DNA of 64,000 nucleotides, taken from assembly GCF_006540305.1 (NCBI RefSeq), contig NZ_BJOR01000001.1, positions 7,440,001 through 7,504,000 on the forward strand. The letters are read 5' to 3'. The notes below the pieces were generated by a model. That model saw nothing but the letters and a program-made list of their open reading frames with translations, was not told the DNA's origin and did not search any database. Shown here in pieces: positions 46,744-55,929 of the stretch (positions within the stretch are counted from its first letter, which is position 1; every line of letters begins with the position of its first letter). The translations under genes and the position numbers were made by a program. Source of the DNA: Streptomyces sp. 6-11-2 (GTDB lineage Bacteria; Actinomycetota; Actinomycetes; Streptomycetales; Streptomycetaceae).

Positions 46744-47559
46744 ATGAACGAGCGTGCGGCAGGTGGAACGGTGCCGATCAACTCTTCGGTGGCGCATCCC
46801 GCGCGGGTGTACAACGTCTGGCTGGGCGGCAAGGACCACTACCCCGCCGACCAGGAGGCGGCCGAACTGGCGGCTGCGGCCAACCCGCAGATCGTTCCGG
46901 CGGTCCGGGCCAACCGGGCCTTCCTGGGGCGGGCGGTGCGGGAGTTGGCAGGGAAGGCGGGAATCCGGCAGTTCCTCGACATCGGCACCGGGATCCCAAC
47001 GGCCAACAACACGCACGAGGTGGCGCAGGGGGTCGACCCAGGCGCCCGGGTTGTATACGTCGACAACGACCCCATCGTCCTGGCTCACGCCCGTGCGCTT
47101 CTGGTCAGCACCCCGGAAGGAGCGACGGACTATCTCGAGGCGGATCTGCGTGACGTGGACAGCGTCCTGACGGCGGCTCGGGAGATGCTGGATCTGGCGC
47201 AGCCCGTGGGCCTGATGCTCGTGGCGGTCCTGCAGTACGTTCCGGACGCCGACGACCCGTACGGCATCGCCCGACGGCTCCTCGACGCGCTCGCGCCCGG
47301 CAGCCACATTGTCCTCTCCCACCCGGCCGCGGACATCGGGGCCGAGGAGGTCGCTGAGTCGATGCGCGTGTACAACGATCGGGCCGCCGAACACGCGGGA
47401 GCCACGCCCCGCACGCATGCCGACGTCACCCGGTTCTTCGACGACACGGATCTCCTGGAGCCGGGCGTCGTCCAACTGCCCGAATGGCATCCCGATCCTG
47501 CGGATGGCCTGTCTCCCGGCGCGTTGCCGATGTGGTGCGGGGTCGGCCGCAAGCCTTGA
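46744..47559 (+). CDS. SAM-dependent methyltransferase (DUF574 family)
   Basis: A 271-residue protein of the actinobacterial S-adenosyl methyltransferase family. Typical elements are HPARVYNVWLGGKDHYPADQ (about 18-37), motif I FLDIGTGIPT (about 79-88), and VVYVDNDPIVLAHARALL (about 102-119). The family is greatly expanded in Streptomyces and its substrates are unknown. GGGGAGCGAG upstream of the ATG supports the start. It stands alone, followed by an IS630 relic. Confidence 0.9.
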   Translation: MNERAAGGTVPINSSVAHPARVYNVWLGGKDHYPADQEAAELAAAANPQIVPAVRANRAFLGRAVRELAGKAGIRQFLDIGTGIPTANNTHEVAQGVDPGARVVYVDNDPIVLAHARALLVSTPEGATDYLEADLRDVDSVLTAAREMLDLAQPVGLMLVAVLQYVPDADDPYGIARRLLDALAPGSHIVLSHPAADIGAEEVAESMRVYNDRAAEHAGATPRTHADVTRFFDDTDLLEPGVVQLPEWHPDPADGLSPGALPMWCGVGRKP

Positions 47560-47565
47560 CGGAAG

Positions 47566-47757
47566 CGGACAGGGTCTCGATCCGGGCCGGCCTGCAGGGC
47601 TGGTCCGGTCAACCCGGCGCGACCGGGCCCTTGGTCAGTTCCTGCTCCAGAACCGCGAAAAGCTTCTCGCCCAGCATGGGGAGCGACACCGGCCCCACCG
47701 ACCGAAGTCCGTCCGTGCCGACGTCATGCCGGTCCTGGCTCCGTCGGTGACTCTGGC
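47566..47757 (-). pseudogene. IS630-family transposase relic (N-terminal DNA-binding part)
   Basis: Minus-strand translation gives GTDGLRSVGPVSLPMLGEKL, then FAVLEQELTKGPVAPG, a TGA where the family has Trp, and PDQPCRPARIETLS. This matches the N-terminal HTH/winged region of IS630 transposases (DGLRSKGPxSRPxLS, then LExELxRGPxAHGWxDQxWTLxRIxTLI). The catalytic DDE domain is missing and no terminal repeats or TA target duplication are visible. It is an old remnant. Confidence 0.6.
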
Positions 47758-48130
47758 GCCGCCGTAAGGTTCGGCACCCCGGAGCAGCGGGTTCTGTGAC
47801 TTCCCGCCGCCCGGACTCTGGCCCGGCACAGCCGCCAGCGCCCGAGCGTCACCCCTGCTGTCGGATGGTAGAGGTCGATCCGGACTCAACCGGCTGACGT
47901 GGCACCCATACAGAATCCAGCGGCGCGCAGCTTCGTCCTGAGCTCTGGCATGGCAGTGCCCTGTGCCTCGACAGGACCGCGGGACCGGGCGGTCCCCGAA
48001 CTCGCACCCTGAACAGCGGTCGCCCGTTCCCTTGCCGGGGGGAGCCCCCTGGGAACGGACGGGCCGACAGAGATCGCCCCGACCGGTGCCAGTCACCCGG
48101 AGTCAGCTCCCTCCTTTTAGCCTCGCTGCC
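47758..48130. other. Non-coding gap before the nitrilase gene, with a hairpin
   Basis: No intact gene. Near its right end CCGTTCCC at 48024-48031 pairs with GGGAACGG at 48051-48058, with an inner GGGG/CCCC stem, about 75-105 bases before the nitrilase ATG. It could be a leader structure or the terminator of a lost gene. The purine tract before the ATG is weak. Confidence 0.4.
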
Positions 48131-49129
48131 ATGACTTCGCTGCCCCACGCCGCTGCCGCGGCCCCCGAGTCCCGTCGTACCGTGACCGCTGCCGTCGTCC
48201 AGGCGGCCGCCCCGCTGTTCGACACACAGGCCGCGCTGAACCGCGCCACGGAGCTCGTCCGGGAGGCCGTCAGCGACCGAGGCGCAGAGGTCGTCGTCCT
48301 GCCCGAGGCGTTCCTCGGCGGCTATCCCAAGGGCCTGGGCTTCGACATCACCGTCGGCAGCCGCACCCCGGCCGGCCGCGAACTGTTCCGCCGCTACCAC
48401 GCCGCCGCCATCGACGTCCCCGGCCCCGAGACCGACACCCTGGCCGCCCTCACCCGGGACCTCGGCTGCCACGCCGTCGTCGGCGCCGTCGAACGCCAGG
48501 GCGGCACCCTCTACTGCGTCGCCCTCTTCTTCGGCCCCGACGGCTACCTGGGCCTGCACCGCAAGCTCATGCCGACCGCCGCCGAACGCTACCTGTGGGG
48601 TCAGGGCGACGGTTCCACCCTCCCGGTGGTCGACACCGGCACGGCCCGCCTCGGCGCGGCCATCTGCTGGGAGAACTACATGCCGCTGTTCCGCACGGCC
48701 ATGTACGCCAAGGGCATCGACCTGTGGTGCGCTCCGACCGTGGACGACCGCGACGCCTGGCAGGCCACCATGCGGCACATCGCCCTGGAGGGCCGCTGCT
48801 TCGTCCTCAGTGCCGGCCAGTACCTGCGCCGCGAAGCCCTGCCCGCCGACCTCCACCCCGTCCAGGGCGACGCCCCCGACACCGTCCTGATCGGCGGCGG
48901 CTCCGTCATCGTCTCCCCGCTCGGCGAGGTCCTCGCAGGCCCGCTGCGCGACAGCGAGGGCATCCTGACCGCCGAACTCGACCTCGACGACCTCACACGT
49001 GCCCGCTTCGACTTCGATCCCACCGGCCACTACGCGCGCCCCGACGTCTTCACGCTCCACGTCGACGAGTCCGCCCGCACCGCCGTCACCGGTACGGGCG
49101 CCGCCGCCCGGTCGGCAAGGACCGACTAG
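48131..49129 (+). CDS. Nitrilase (carbon-nitrogen hydrolase branch 1)
   Basis: A 332-residue nitrilase with the catalytic triad E59 (LPEAFLGGYPKG), K145 (HRKLMPT) and C179 (ICWENYMP). The GGYPKG motif and CWENYMP sequence mark true nitrilases (branch 1), which convert nitriles to carboxylic acids and ammonia, often as helical filaments. The length is right. Its stop codon overlaps by four bases the stop codon of the convergent PhzF gene. The upstream in-frame extension has no homology, so ATG 48131 is used. Confidence 0.9.
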   Translation: MTSLPHAAAAAPESRRTVTAAVVQAAAPLFDTQAALNRATELVREAVSDRGAEVVVLPEAFLGGYPKGLGFDITVGSRTPAGRELFRRYHAAAIDVPGPETDTLAALTRDLGCHAVVGAVERQGGTLYCVALFFGPDGYLGLHRKLMPTAAERYLWGQGDGSTLPVVDTGTARLGAAICWENYMPLFRTAMYAKGIDLWCAPTVDDRDAWQATMRHIALEGRCFVLSAGQYLRREALPADLHPVQGDAPDTVLIGGGSVIVSPLGEVLAGPLRDSEGILTAELDLDDLTRARFDFDPTGHYARPDVFTLHVDESARTAVTGTGAAARSARTD

Positions 49130-50001
49130 CCGATGCGTGCTCCCGTGCCGCTGACCCGGACGCGCGGGTCACCCGCGCGCAGCGTCACCGTGAGTTCGCC
49201 GGGGCGGCCCATGTCCTCGCCCTGATGCAGGGTCAGTACGGCGTCCTCGGGGACCAGGCCGAGCTCACGGGCGTACGCACCGAACGCGGCGGCCGCGGCG
49301 CCGGTCGCCGGGTCCTCGACGACGCCGCCGACGGGGAACGGGTCACGGACATGGAAGACGGTGGCCGACTCCCGCCACACCAGCTGGACCGTGGTCAGGT
49401 CCAAGCGGTGCATCAGGGCTTCGAGGCGTGCGAAGTCGTACGCGAGATCCGCCAGGCGCGCGCGAGTCGCCGCCGCCAGTACGAGATGGCGGGCGCCGGC
49501 GAACGCGATGCGGGGCGGGAAGGCCGGGTCGAGATCGGCGCCCGGCCAGCCGAGGGCCGCAAGCGCCTCCGCGAGGTCGGTGTCGGCGATGTCCTCGATG
49601 TGCGGCTCGACACTGGTGAGTGTGGCCCTGACCGTCCCGCCCTCCGCCGTCACCTCCACCGGCACGGTGCCGGCGCGCGTCGCGAACACCAGCTCCCCGG
49701 GGCCCATCCGTTCGGCGAGCGCGACGGCGGTCGCGATGGTGGCGTGCCCGCAGAACGGCACCTCGGCCTTGGGGCTGAAGTAACGGATGCCGTACGCCCA
49801 CCCCTCCTGGCCACCGAGGCCCTCCGGGGGCGCGGTCAGGAACGCGGACTCCGAGTATCCGAGGTCGGCGGCGATGGCCAGCATGTCGCCGTCGTCCAGG
49901 GCGGTGGCGTCCAGAACGACGCCGGCGGGGTTTCCGCCGTCGGGGGCGCTGGAGAAGGCGGTGTATCGCAGCACCTCGGGCCGCGGCGCATTCGTCGTCA
50001 T
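49126..50001 (-). CDS. PhzF-family isomerase
   Basis: A 291-residue PhzF/DAP-epimerase-fold protein: YTAFSSAPDGGNPAGVVL (13-30), catalytic E51 (GYSESAFL), the FCGHATIATAVAL motif and VEDPATGAAAAAFGAY. PhzF acts in phenazine formation, but most homologs are isomerases of unknown substrates. No other phenazine genes are present. The gene overlaps nitrilase tail to tail and is followed upstream by a GlxA-type regulator reading the same way, 101 bases away. Confidence 0.9.
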   Translation of the reverse strand: MTTNAPRPEVLRYTAFSSAPDGGNPAGVVLDATALDDGDMLAIAADLGYSESAFLTAPPEGLGGQEGWAYGIRYFSPKAEVPFCGHATIATAVALAERMGPGELVFATRAGTVPVEVTAEGGTVRATLTSVEPHIEDIADTDLAEALAALGWPGADLDPAFPPRIAFAGARHLVLAAATRARLADLAYDFARLEALMHRLDLTTVQLVWRESATVFHVRDPFPVGGVVEDPATGAAAAAFGAYARELGLVPEDAVLTLHQGEDMGRPGELTVTLRAGDPRVRVSGTGARIG

Positions 50002-50102
50002 GTGCGCGGCAACGCGGGCGGGTCCGCGGCTATTCCAGGGCCTGGGTGGAGGAGCGGATGCGGCCCCACCGTGCGCGTGGCCGCGGGCCCGGCAGGAGGG
50101 GT

Positions 50103-51041
50103 TCAGCTGAAGGTGCGGCGGTACGTCTGTGGGCTGACACCCGTCATCCGCTTGAAGCGGTCGCGGAACGCCGTGGGCGAGCCGAACCCGACCTGTCCCG
50201 CGATCCGCTCCACCGGGTGCCGTGTGGTCTCCAGGAGGTGCTGGGCCTGCCGGATGCGCGCCCGATGCAGCCATTGCAGCGGGGTGGTGCCGGTCTGCTC
50301 GCGGAAGCGACGCATGAGGGTGCGGGTGCTGACGCCCGCGTGCACGGCCATGTCGGCGAGGGTCAGGTTCCGGCCCAGGTTTTCCTGGAGCCAGGTGAGC
50401 AGGGGCTCGAAGGAGGATCCCTGCGGTGTGGGCGCGTGGTCGTGGACGATGAACTGCGCCTGTCCGCCCTCCCGTTCCAGCGGCATGACGGAGAGTCGGG
50501 CCGCGTCGGCGGCCACCGCCGAGCCGTAGTCGCCGCGGATCATGTGCAGACACAGGTCGAGGCCTGCGGCGGCGCCCGCGGAGGTGAGGAACTGGCCGTT
50601 GTCGACGTACAGCACGTCGGGGTCGACCGTCACCTTCGGATGCAGTGCGGCCAGCAGGTCCGCCGCGATCCAGTGCGTCGTGGCGCGCAGCCCGTCGAGG
50701 AGTCCGGTGGCGGCCAGCGGGAAGGTGCCCGTGCAGATGGACGCGATCCGGGTGCCGTCCGCGGCGGCCGCCAGCAGCGCGTCGCGGACCGCGGGCGTGA
50801 GCGGTGCGGTGGGGGCGGCCGTGCCCGGCACGATGACCGTGTCCGCGCCGTCGAGCCCGTCGAGTCCGCGGTGCGCGCGGAGGGTGAACGTGCCGGCGTC
50901 GACCTCGGGTCGCTCGGCGCACACGCGGACCTGGTAACCGGGACGCCCGTCGGGAAGCCGCGTACGGGAGAAGACCTCGATCGGCGTGGACAGGTCGAAG
51001 GGGATCACCTGATCCAGCGCCAGAACGGCGATGGTGTGCAT
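50103..51041 (-). CDS. GlxA-type transcriptional regulator (DJ-1/PfpI + AraC HTH)
   Basis: A 312-residue regulator with a DJ-1/PfpI domain (about 1-180; IASICTGTFPLAATGLLDG has the nucleophile-elbow Cys) and a C-terminal AraC domain (about 215-310; LTLADMAVHAGVSTRTLMRRF and PVERIAGQVGFGSPTAFRDRF). GlxA-type proteins respond to small amines or amino acids in other bacteria. It is upstream of PhzF in the same direction and may control PhzF, the nitrilase, or both. Confidence 0.88.
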   Translation of the reverse strand: MHTIAVLALDQVIPFDLSTPIEVFSRTRLPDGRPGYQVRVCAERPEVDAGTFTLRAHRGLDGLDGADTVIVPGTAAPTAPLTPAVRDALLAAAADGTRIASICTGTFPLAATGLLDGLRATTHWIAADLLAALHPKVTVDPDVLYVDNGQFLTSAGAAAGLDLCLHMIRGDYGSAVAADAARLSVMPLEREGGQAQFIVHDHAPTPQGSSFEPLLTWLQENLGRNLTLADMAVHAGVSTRTLMRRFREQTGTTPLQWLHRARIRQAQHLLETTRHPVERIAGQVGFGSPTAFRDRFKRMTGVSPQTYRRTFS

Positions 51042-51180
51042 GGCGAGAACATACCGTGCCGCCGTATTCCCGCCATCGTCGATACGTGTCACCACCACGT
51101 CGGGCGCGCTGCGGCAGCACTTCTCGTCCTGCGCGCGGCGGCCGCGCTCGACCCCGGGCGTGCGGCAGCGTTCCGTTTGG

Positions 51181-51420
51181 TCAGCCGTCGACCGCGGCGG
51201 GGGCCGCGACGTACTGCTCGTCGGTTACGGGTTCGAGCCAGGCGGTGCCGTCGCCATCACCGTCGCCGACGACGATGGCGATGTGACCGATGGCCAGGCG
51301 GCCCGGTGCGGTGGGGGCCTCGATCAGGTTGAGGCAGACGTCGCCAGTGAAGCGTTCGCCGGGGCCCGTCGACGTGACCACCTCCACCTGAGCGCTGGGC
51401 GGGTAGGTGGTCTGAAACAT
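51181..51420 (-). pseudogene. Cupin gene with internal deletion of the barrel core
   Basis: A 79-codon frame begins with a cupin N-terminus (MFQTTYPPSAQVEVVTSTGP, then FTGDVCLNLIEAPTAPGRL) and ends with a typical C-terminus of the same family (TAWLEPVTDEQYVAAPAAVDG-like). The central segment containing the metal-binding His residues is absent; the two ends are joined near residue 46. It is therefore a deletion derivative of a roughly 130-150-residue (R)-mandelonitrile lyase-like/CMD-associated cupin. Translation may still occur, but the barrel cannot form. Confidence 0.6.
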
Positions 51421-51463
51421 GCCCGGATGCGGGGTCCTGGAGGTGATGCGGGATTCTGGAGGT

Positions 51464-51790
51464 ATGGAGATCGAGGTTTTCGTGGTGCCAGGATGCCCCA
51501 ACCAGAGGCTTGCCGAGGAGCAGCTGCGGGAGGCCCTGGACGGCGTCGGACTGTCCGGCGAAACCTTCACCACCAGGGTGATCACGGATCAGGCTGAGGC
51601 CGAGCGGTCGGGTTTCACTGGCTCCCCGACGATCCTGATCGACGGCCGCGATCCGTTCGCCGAGCCGGGCTCCTCGCCCTCGGTGGCGTGCCGGATCTAC
51701 CGCACCCCGCATGGCTTGGCTGGTGCGCCCGGGGTCGACCAGCTCCGGCACGCCCTGCGAGCGGCTGCCGGCAAGGGCGGGGGAGTGTAG
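51464..51790 (+). CDS. Thioredoxin-fold small protein (often annotated alkylmercury lyase-like)
   Basis: A 108-residue protein with a thioredoxin-like opening MEIEVFVVPGCPNQRLAEEQL, a single Cys in place of CxxC, and the conserved FTGSPTILIDGRDPF segment (cis-Pro region). Similar small proteins are frequently labelled alkylmercury lyase from weak similarity, but no merA or merR is nearby. ATG 51464 lies only one base after GGAGG; the in-frame ATG at 51446 is an alternative. Confidence 0.6.
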   Translation: MEIEVFVVPGCPNQRLAEEQLREALDGVGLSGETFTTRVITDQAEAERSGFTGSPTILIDGRDPFAEPGSSPSVACRIYRTPHGLAGAPGVDQLRHALRAAAGKGGGV

Positions 51791-51979
51791 GCGCGGTCAC
51801 CGTTGGGCCGGTGGCCGGCGCTCCGGCGTCGCGGTATGGAGTCCAAGGGCCTCGTCGGAGGTGGCCGGTCATAAGGCGCGCTGCATGGAACGGCGCCGTG
51901 CTCGCGGAGGCCGTCCCGGCGCGGGGCTCACCGGGCCTGCGCATGCGGTTGTCCGATATGGCCGGATATCTTCGTACAT

Positions 51980-52177
51980 GTGGACGAGATGGCTCAGCGT
52001 ATCGACCCGGCGACCGACCGGACGGCCGCCGCACGCCTGCTGGGGTGCACACCTGAAGAGGTCGGTTACTGCCCGCGCTGTCAGGGACTGACCCGGCGAT
52101 ACGGGAAACATGCGCAGATCATCTGCCCGGCCTGCCGGGCGGCCGAGCCCCCGTCAGCGGGGGGTGCCTCCCGCTGA
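51980..52177 (+). CDS. Small zinc-ribbon protein
   Basis: A 65-residue protein with YCPRCQGLTRRYGKHAQIICP and a following A-C, giving a C-x2-C ... C-x2-C ribbon, plus a Leu-Gly-Cys near residue 22. The start is GTG 51980 or ATG 51989. It is probably nucleic acid- or protein-binding; no family name can be given. It is oriented with the thioredoxin-fold gene, 189 bases downstream; the gap holds nothing recognisable. Confidence 0.5.
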   Translation: MDEMAQRIDPATDRTAAARLLGCTPEEVGYCPRCQGLTRRYGKHAQIICPACRAAEPPSAGGASR

Positions 52178-52325
52178 CCACAGCGATCACTCGACCGGGC
52201 CGGAAGGCCGTGAGCGCACGCCCTCCCCGTCTGCGAGCGGTGAGCCGAGGTCCCGCTCCGGCTTTCCGCTGCCGAGGCTTCCCCCGAGGCCTTGTGCTCC
52301 AGGCACGTGAACAGCTGGAGGCACG

Positions 52326-52787
52326 ATGAACTCCACCCATGCAGCCAAAGCCTCCCTGAGAGGAATGGGAGCATGCTGTGCTGTCGCCAACGCGGTGCTG
52401 CACACACTCCTCATTCCTGATCACCTTGAGGAAAAGTTCTACATCGGCGTCCTGTTCGCTGTAGGCAGCGCCGTCATGCTTGCCGTCGCTCTGGCGCTCG
52501 TCCTCATGAAACGTTCCCTGGCCGCTTGGCTGACCGGGGCACTCGTCAGCCTCGGCATGATCACCGGCTTTCTGCTGTCGCGCACCGTCGGTCTGCCGGA
52601 CGGCTATCACGAACCCGGCTGGGAGCCGCCTTACGGCGTACTTTCTCTGCTCGTTGAAGGACTCTTCGTCATCGCATTCCTTGCCTGGTTCCGTGACACG
52701 GCAGCTCACAGCACCGTGTCCGGGCTGCCGCACCGGGCGGACAGCGAGCCGGTCCCGCTGGGCCGAGGCAGAGCAAAACGCCGGTGA
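52326..52787 (+). CDS. Four-helix membrane protein of unknown function
   Basis: A 153-residue protein with four hydrophobic segments (about 15-32, 42-62, 68-86, 103-122) and a basic C-terminal tail. The layout and loop LLIPDHLEEKFYIG resemble small DoxX-like or DUF proteins of actinobacteria, but no family is certain. GGAGGCACG precedes the ATG. It is single, with about 220 bases of non-coding DNA downstream. Confidence 0.65.
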   Translation: MNSTHAAKASLRGMGACCAVANAVLHTLLIPDHLEEKFYIGVLFAVGSAVMLAVALALVLMKRSLAAWLTGALVSLGMITGFLLSRTVGLPDGYHEPGWEPPYGVLSLLVEGLFVIAFLAWFRDTAAHSTVSGLPHRADSEPVPLGRGRAKRR

Positions 52788-53007
52788 AGTCCCACGTCAG
52801 CCGCATCATGACCAAGCGGTAGGTACGGGACCGGGCGCAACTGGTCGACGGTGTCGTCAGGAGCGCGTGGCCTTGTGTGAAGGCGTTGTTCGTGGTCCCG
52901 TCACTTGCGGGCGTTACCTTGCCCCCGCGGCGCACCCGATCACCAGGCACGGTGGACCGGTGTGTCCATCGCCCTTTCCGGATCGGCTCCTTGGACTCCG
53001 TACCTTC

Positions 53008-53883
53008 ATGTCTTGGTTTGAATCCCTCATCCTCGGACTCGTCCAGGGGCTGACCGAGTTCCTTCCCGTCTCCTCCAGCGCGCATCTGCGGCTGACGGCG
53101 GCCTTCTCCGGGTGGCAGGACCCCGGCGCCGCCTTCACGGCGATCACCCAGATCGGCACGGAGGCGGCGGTGCTGATCTACTTCCGCAAGGACATCGGCC
53201 GGATCCTGTCGGCCTGGTCCCGTTCGCTGGGGAGCAGGGCGATGCGCCGTGATCCGGACGCTCGCATGGGCTGGCTGGTGATCGTCGGATCGATACCGAT
53301 CGGGGTGCTCGGGCTGACTCTCAAGGACCAGATCGAGGGGCCGTTCCGTGATCTGCGGGTGACCGCGACCATGCTGGTCGTCGTGGGTGTGGTCATCGGT
53401 GTCGCCGACCGGCTGGCGGCGCGCGACGAGAGGGGCGGCCGGCACCGGGCGCCCCAGCAGGGCAAGGTGCTGCGGGACCTGGGCGTCAAGGACGGCCTCA
53501 TCTACGGTTGTTGCCAGGCCATGGCCCTGATCCCGGGTGTCTCCCGCTCGGGCGCCACCATCAGCGGCGGGCTGTTCATGGGCTACCGGCGCGAGGCGGC
53601 GGCCCGTTACTCCTTCCTGCTGGCCATTCCCGCCGTACTGGCCTCCGGTGTCTTCGAGTTGAAGGACGCGATGGAGAGCGGCCACGTGGCGTGGGGGCCG
53701 ACGCTGTTCGCCACGGGGGTTGCCTTCGTCTCCGGGTACGCCGTCATTGCCTGGTTCATGAAGTACATCTCCACGAAGAGCTTCATGCCGTTCGTCTGGT
53801 ACCGGATCGTCCTCGGCATCGTCATCATCGGGCTGGTCATGGCCGGTGTCCTCAGCCCGCACGCGGCCGAATCGGCGGGCTGA
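53008..53883 (+). CDS. uppP: Undecaprenyl-diphosphatase UppP (BacA)
   Basis: A 291-residue membrane protein with the two UppP signatures: GLVQGLTEFLPVSSSAHL (E17 is catalytic) and IPGVSRSGATI, with about eight helices. It recycles undecaprenyl pyrophosphate for cell-wall synthesis and confers bacitracin resistance. The ATG at 53008 starts directly before the first helix. Upstream DNA (52788-53007) is non-coding and has no clear promoter. Confidence 0.92.
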   Translation: MSWFESLILGLVQGLTEFLPVSSSAHLRLTAAFSGWQDPGAAFTAITQIGTEAAVLIYFRKDIGRILSAWSRSLGSRAMRRDPDARMGWLVIVGSIPIGVLGLTLKDQIEGPFRDLRVTATMLVVVGVVIGVADRLAARDERGGRHRAPQQGKVLRDLGVKDGLIYGCCQAMALIPGVSRSGATISGGLFMGYRREAAARYSFLLAIPAVLASGVFELKDAMESGHVAWGPTLFATGVAFVSGYAVIAWFMKYISTKSFMPFVWYRIVLGIVIIGLVMAGVLSPHAAESAG

Positions 53884-53996
53884 CCGCAGGACGGCGCCGG
53901 TCTCCGCCGAGTGACCGACCGCCCATGCGGGTTCTGCGGTTCTGCCGACGGCAGAGGCCTCTTGGCTCGGTCGGGACATGCTGATTGAGTGCCGTC

Positions 53997-54992
53997 ATGG
54001 AGCGCATGGAGATCCTGGTCCTCGGTGGTACGGCCTGGCTGGGCCGTGAAGTTTCCCGGCAGGCACTCGGTCGTGGCCACCGGGTGACGTGCCTGGCGCG
54101 TGGTGACAGCGGGCCCGTCGCGGAAGGCGCGCGTCTGGTGACCGCGGACCGGCGCGACCCCGCCGCGTACGCGTCTCTGCCCGACCGGGAATGGGACGCT
54201 GTGCTCGAGGTTTCCTGGCAACCCGGCTTCGCACGGGGAGCTCTTGCGGCCCTGGGCGCGCGGGCACGTCACTGGATCTATGTCTCCTCGATCAGCGCGT
54301 ACGCCTCCCATGGCGAGCCCGGCGCGGACGAGTCCGCCGCCCTGTTGGGCGCCACAGAACACGAAGAGGTCGGTCGTGAGCTGTACGGCGAGGCCAAGTC
54401 CGCCTGCGAAACGCTCACCCGGACAGCCCTGGCCGACCGGGTCCTGGTCGCGCGTGCCGGACTCATCGGCGGGCCCGGTGACCACAGCGATCGTTCCGGC
54501 TACTGGGTCGCCCGCGCCGCCCGTGCCCCGCAGGCGCCGCTGCTCGTCCCCGACACCCCGAAGGCACCGACGCAGACCATCGACGTGCGCGACCTGGCGA
54601 CGTGGCTCCTCGATACGGCGGAACGCCGAACCACGGGCACATACAACGCGGTTGGCCCGATGGTGCCCTTCGCCGAGTGGATCGAGCTGTCTCGGAGCGT
54701 CGGCGGGCACACCGGACCGGTCGTCTCCGTCGCGTCCGAACAACTCCTCGCGCACGGAGTGACCGAGTACATGGGCGCCGACTCACTGCCCATGTGGGTG
54801 GTCGAACCGGGCTGGGAGGGCTGGGCGGCACGCGACGCGTCCGCCGCCACCGCCGCGGGCCTGCGCCACCGTTCCCGCACCGACCTCCTTGCCGACACGC
54901 TGCGCTGGGAACGCGAGCAGGGGCTCCACCGGTCGCGCCGCGCCGGACTCGCCACGGACACAGAGCGCGCACTTCTGGCGGCCTTGGGATAA
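53997..54992 (+). CDS. NAD-dependent epimerase/dehydratase-like (extended SDR)
   Basis: A 331-residue extended SDR. The Rossmann motif is [13 protein letters not shown] near the N-terminus, and [12 protein letters not shown] with [10 protein letters not shown] gives the Ser and Y-x3-K catalytic pattern. The middle shows [12 protein letters not shown]. These enzymes modify nucleotide sugars or related compounds; the substrate is unknown. Starts: ATG 53997 (used), TTG 53985 or ATG 54006 are possible. It stands alone downstream of uppP. Confidence 0.82.
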   Translation: MERMEILVLGGTAWLGREVSRQALGRGHRVTCLARGDSGPVAEGARLVTADRRDPAAYASLPDREWDAVLEVSWQPGFARGALAALGARARHWIYVSSISAYASHGEPGADESAALLGATEHEEVGRELYGEAKSACETLTRTALADRVLVARAGLIGGPGDHSDRSGYWVARAARAPQAPLLVPDTPKAPTQTIDVRDLATWLLDTAERRTTGTYNAVGPMVPFAEWIELSRSVGGHTGPVVSVASEQLLAHGVTEYMGADSLPMWVVEPGWEGWAARDASAATAAGLRHRSRTDLLADTLRWEREQGLHRSRRAGLATDTERALLAALG

Positions 54993-55161
54993 GAGACCGT
55001 CCTCGAGCACTCAGTGGTCTTGCCCGGCCGCCTCGACAACAGGGTTCAGGAGGCGTTCCGCGGGGCTGCCCGGCGGGCGCGGGGCGACTGCGGTTGCCGC
55101 CTTCTGCATCGCGCCGCCGGGCGCGCCCGGGGGAGACGCCTGCGGAACGCCACGCCGATCG

Positions 55162-55830
55162 TCAGGGCATCGCACGCATCCGGCTGATCTCGCTGGTCTG
55201 CTGTGCGATCACTTCGTTCGCCATCTCCTCGACCTGTACGTTGTTGCCGTTCGAGAGCGCCGATGTGGCCATGATGATCGCGCCGTTGTGGTGCATGATC
55301 ATGAGTTTCAGGAACAGCTCGTCGAAGGCCGCGCCCCGCGCCGCGCGCAGCTGCTTCAGCTGTGCCTCGGTCGCCATGCCGGGCATCGTGGCATGGTCGT
55401 GGTTGTGCCCCGAGCCGGCGCCGCCACTCGTGCGCCGTGCCCCGCCGTGGTTCTTCAACCACCCCTTCATGGCGTCGATTTCAGGCCCTTGACCTGCGGC
55501 GATACGTGAGGCGATCCGCTTCACGCCGCTCGACTTCGCCTGGTGTTCGGCGAGTTCGGTCATTTCGAGGGCCTGGCCGTGGTGGATGATCATCATCTGG
55601 ACGTACTCGAAGTCCGCCCCGTTGGGGGACCCGTCGGGGATCTCCTTCGCGGCGTCCTCGGCGGACAGGGTCCGGGCGGGCTCACCGGGCTTGCCGGGCG
55701 CGATCACCGAGGGGCCGGGCGCGCTGCTCTTCGCCGAGGCGTCCGTGCCCGAGTCGCACCCGCTGACAGTGAGGGCGACAAGGGCGAGAGCGGTGACCCC
55801 CAGCCACTTGGCACGATCAAAGACATTCAC
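55162..55830 (-). CDS. DUF305 lipoprotein
   Basis: A 222-residue lipoprotein: lipobox LTVSGC near 25, then two DUF305 units with the diagnostic FEYVQMMIIHHGQALEM and FLKLMIMHHNGAIIMA motifs, and a His-rich linker (GHNHDHATMPGM). DUF305 proteins with this pattern bind copper or other metals in some bacteria (e.g. CopM); here that is inferred. The GTG at 55830 is used. It is divergent from the LVIVD-repeat gene, 99 bases away. Confidence 0.85.
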   Translation of the reverse strand: MNVFDRAKWLGVTALALVALTVSGCDSGTDASAKSSAPGPSVIAPGKPGEPARTLSAEDAAKEIPDGSPNGADFEYVQMMIIHHGQALEMTELAEHQAKSSGVKRIASRIAAGQGPEIDAMKGWLKNHGGARRTSGGAGSGHNHDHATMPGMATEAQLKQLRAARGAAFDELFLKLMIMHHNGAIIMATSALSNGNNVQVEEMANEVIAQQTSEISRMRAMP

Positions 55831-55850
55831 GGTGAGTGTGTTGCCATCCT

Positions 55851-55879
55851 TTGATCTGTACATGAAAAAATACGATACT
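55851..55879 (+). promoter_or_regulatory. Sigma-70-like promoter of the LVIVD gene
   Basis: TTGATC at 55851-55856 and GATACT at 55874-55879 are separated by 17 bases in the AT-rich divergent spacer, placing the transcription start near 55886, 40-45 bases before the GTG at 55930. Confidence 0.45.
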
Positions 55880-55929
55880 GCCGTTGTCCGTGAACCGTTC
55901 CCTTGTGAACGGAGACCAGGGAGGAAACA

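Noticed and set aside
49126..50001. Phenazine biosynthesis cluster suggested by PhzF
   Set aside because: No phzA/B, C, D, E or G homologs are nearby; isolated PhzF-like proteins are common and unrelated to phenazines.
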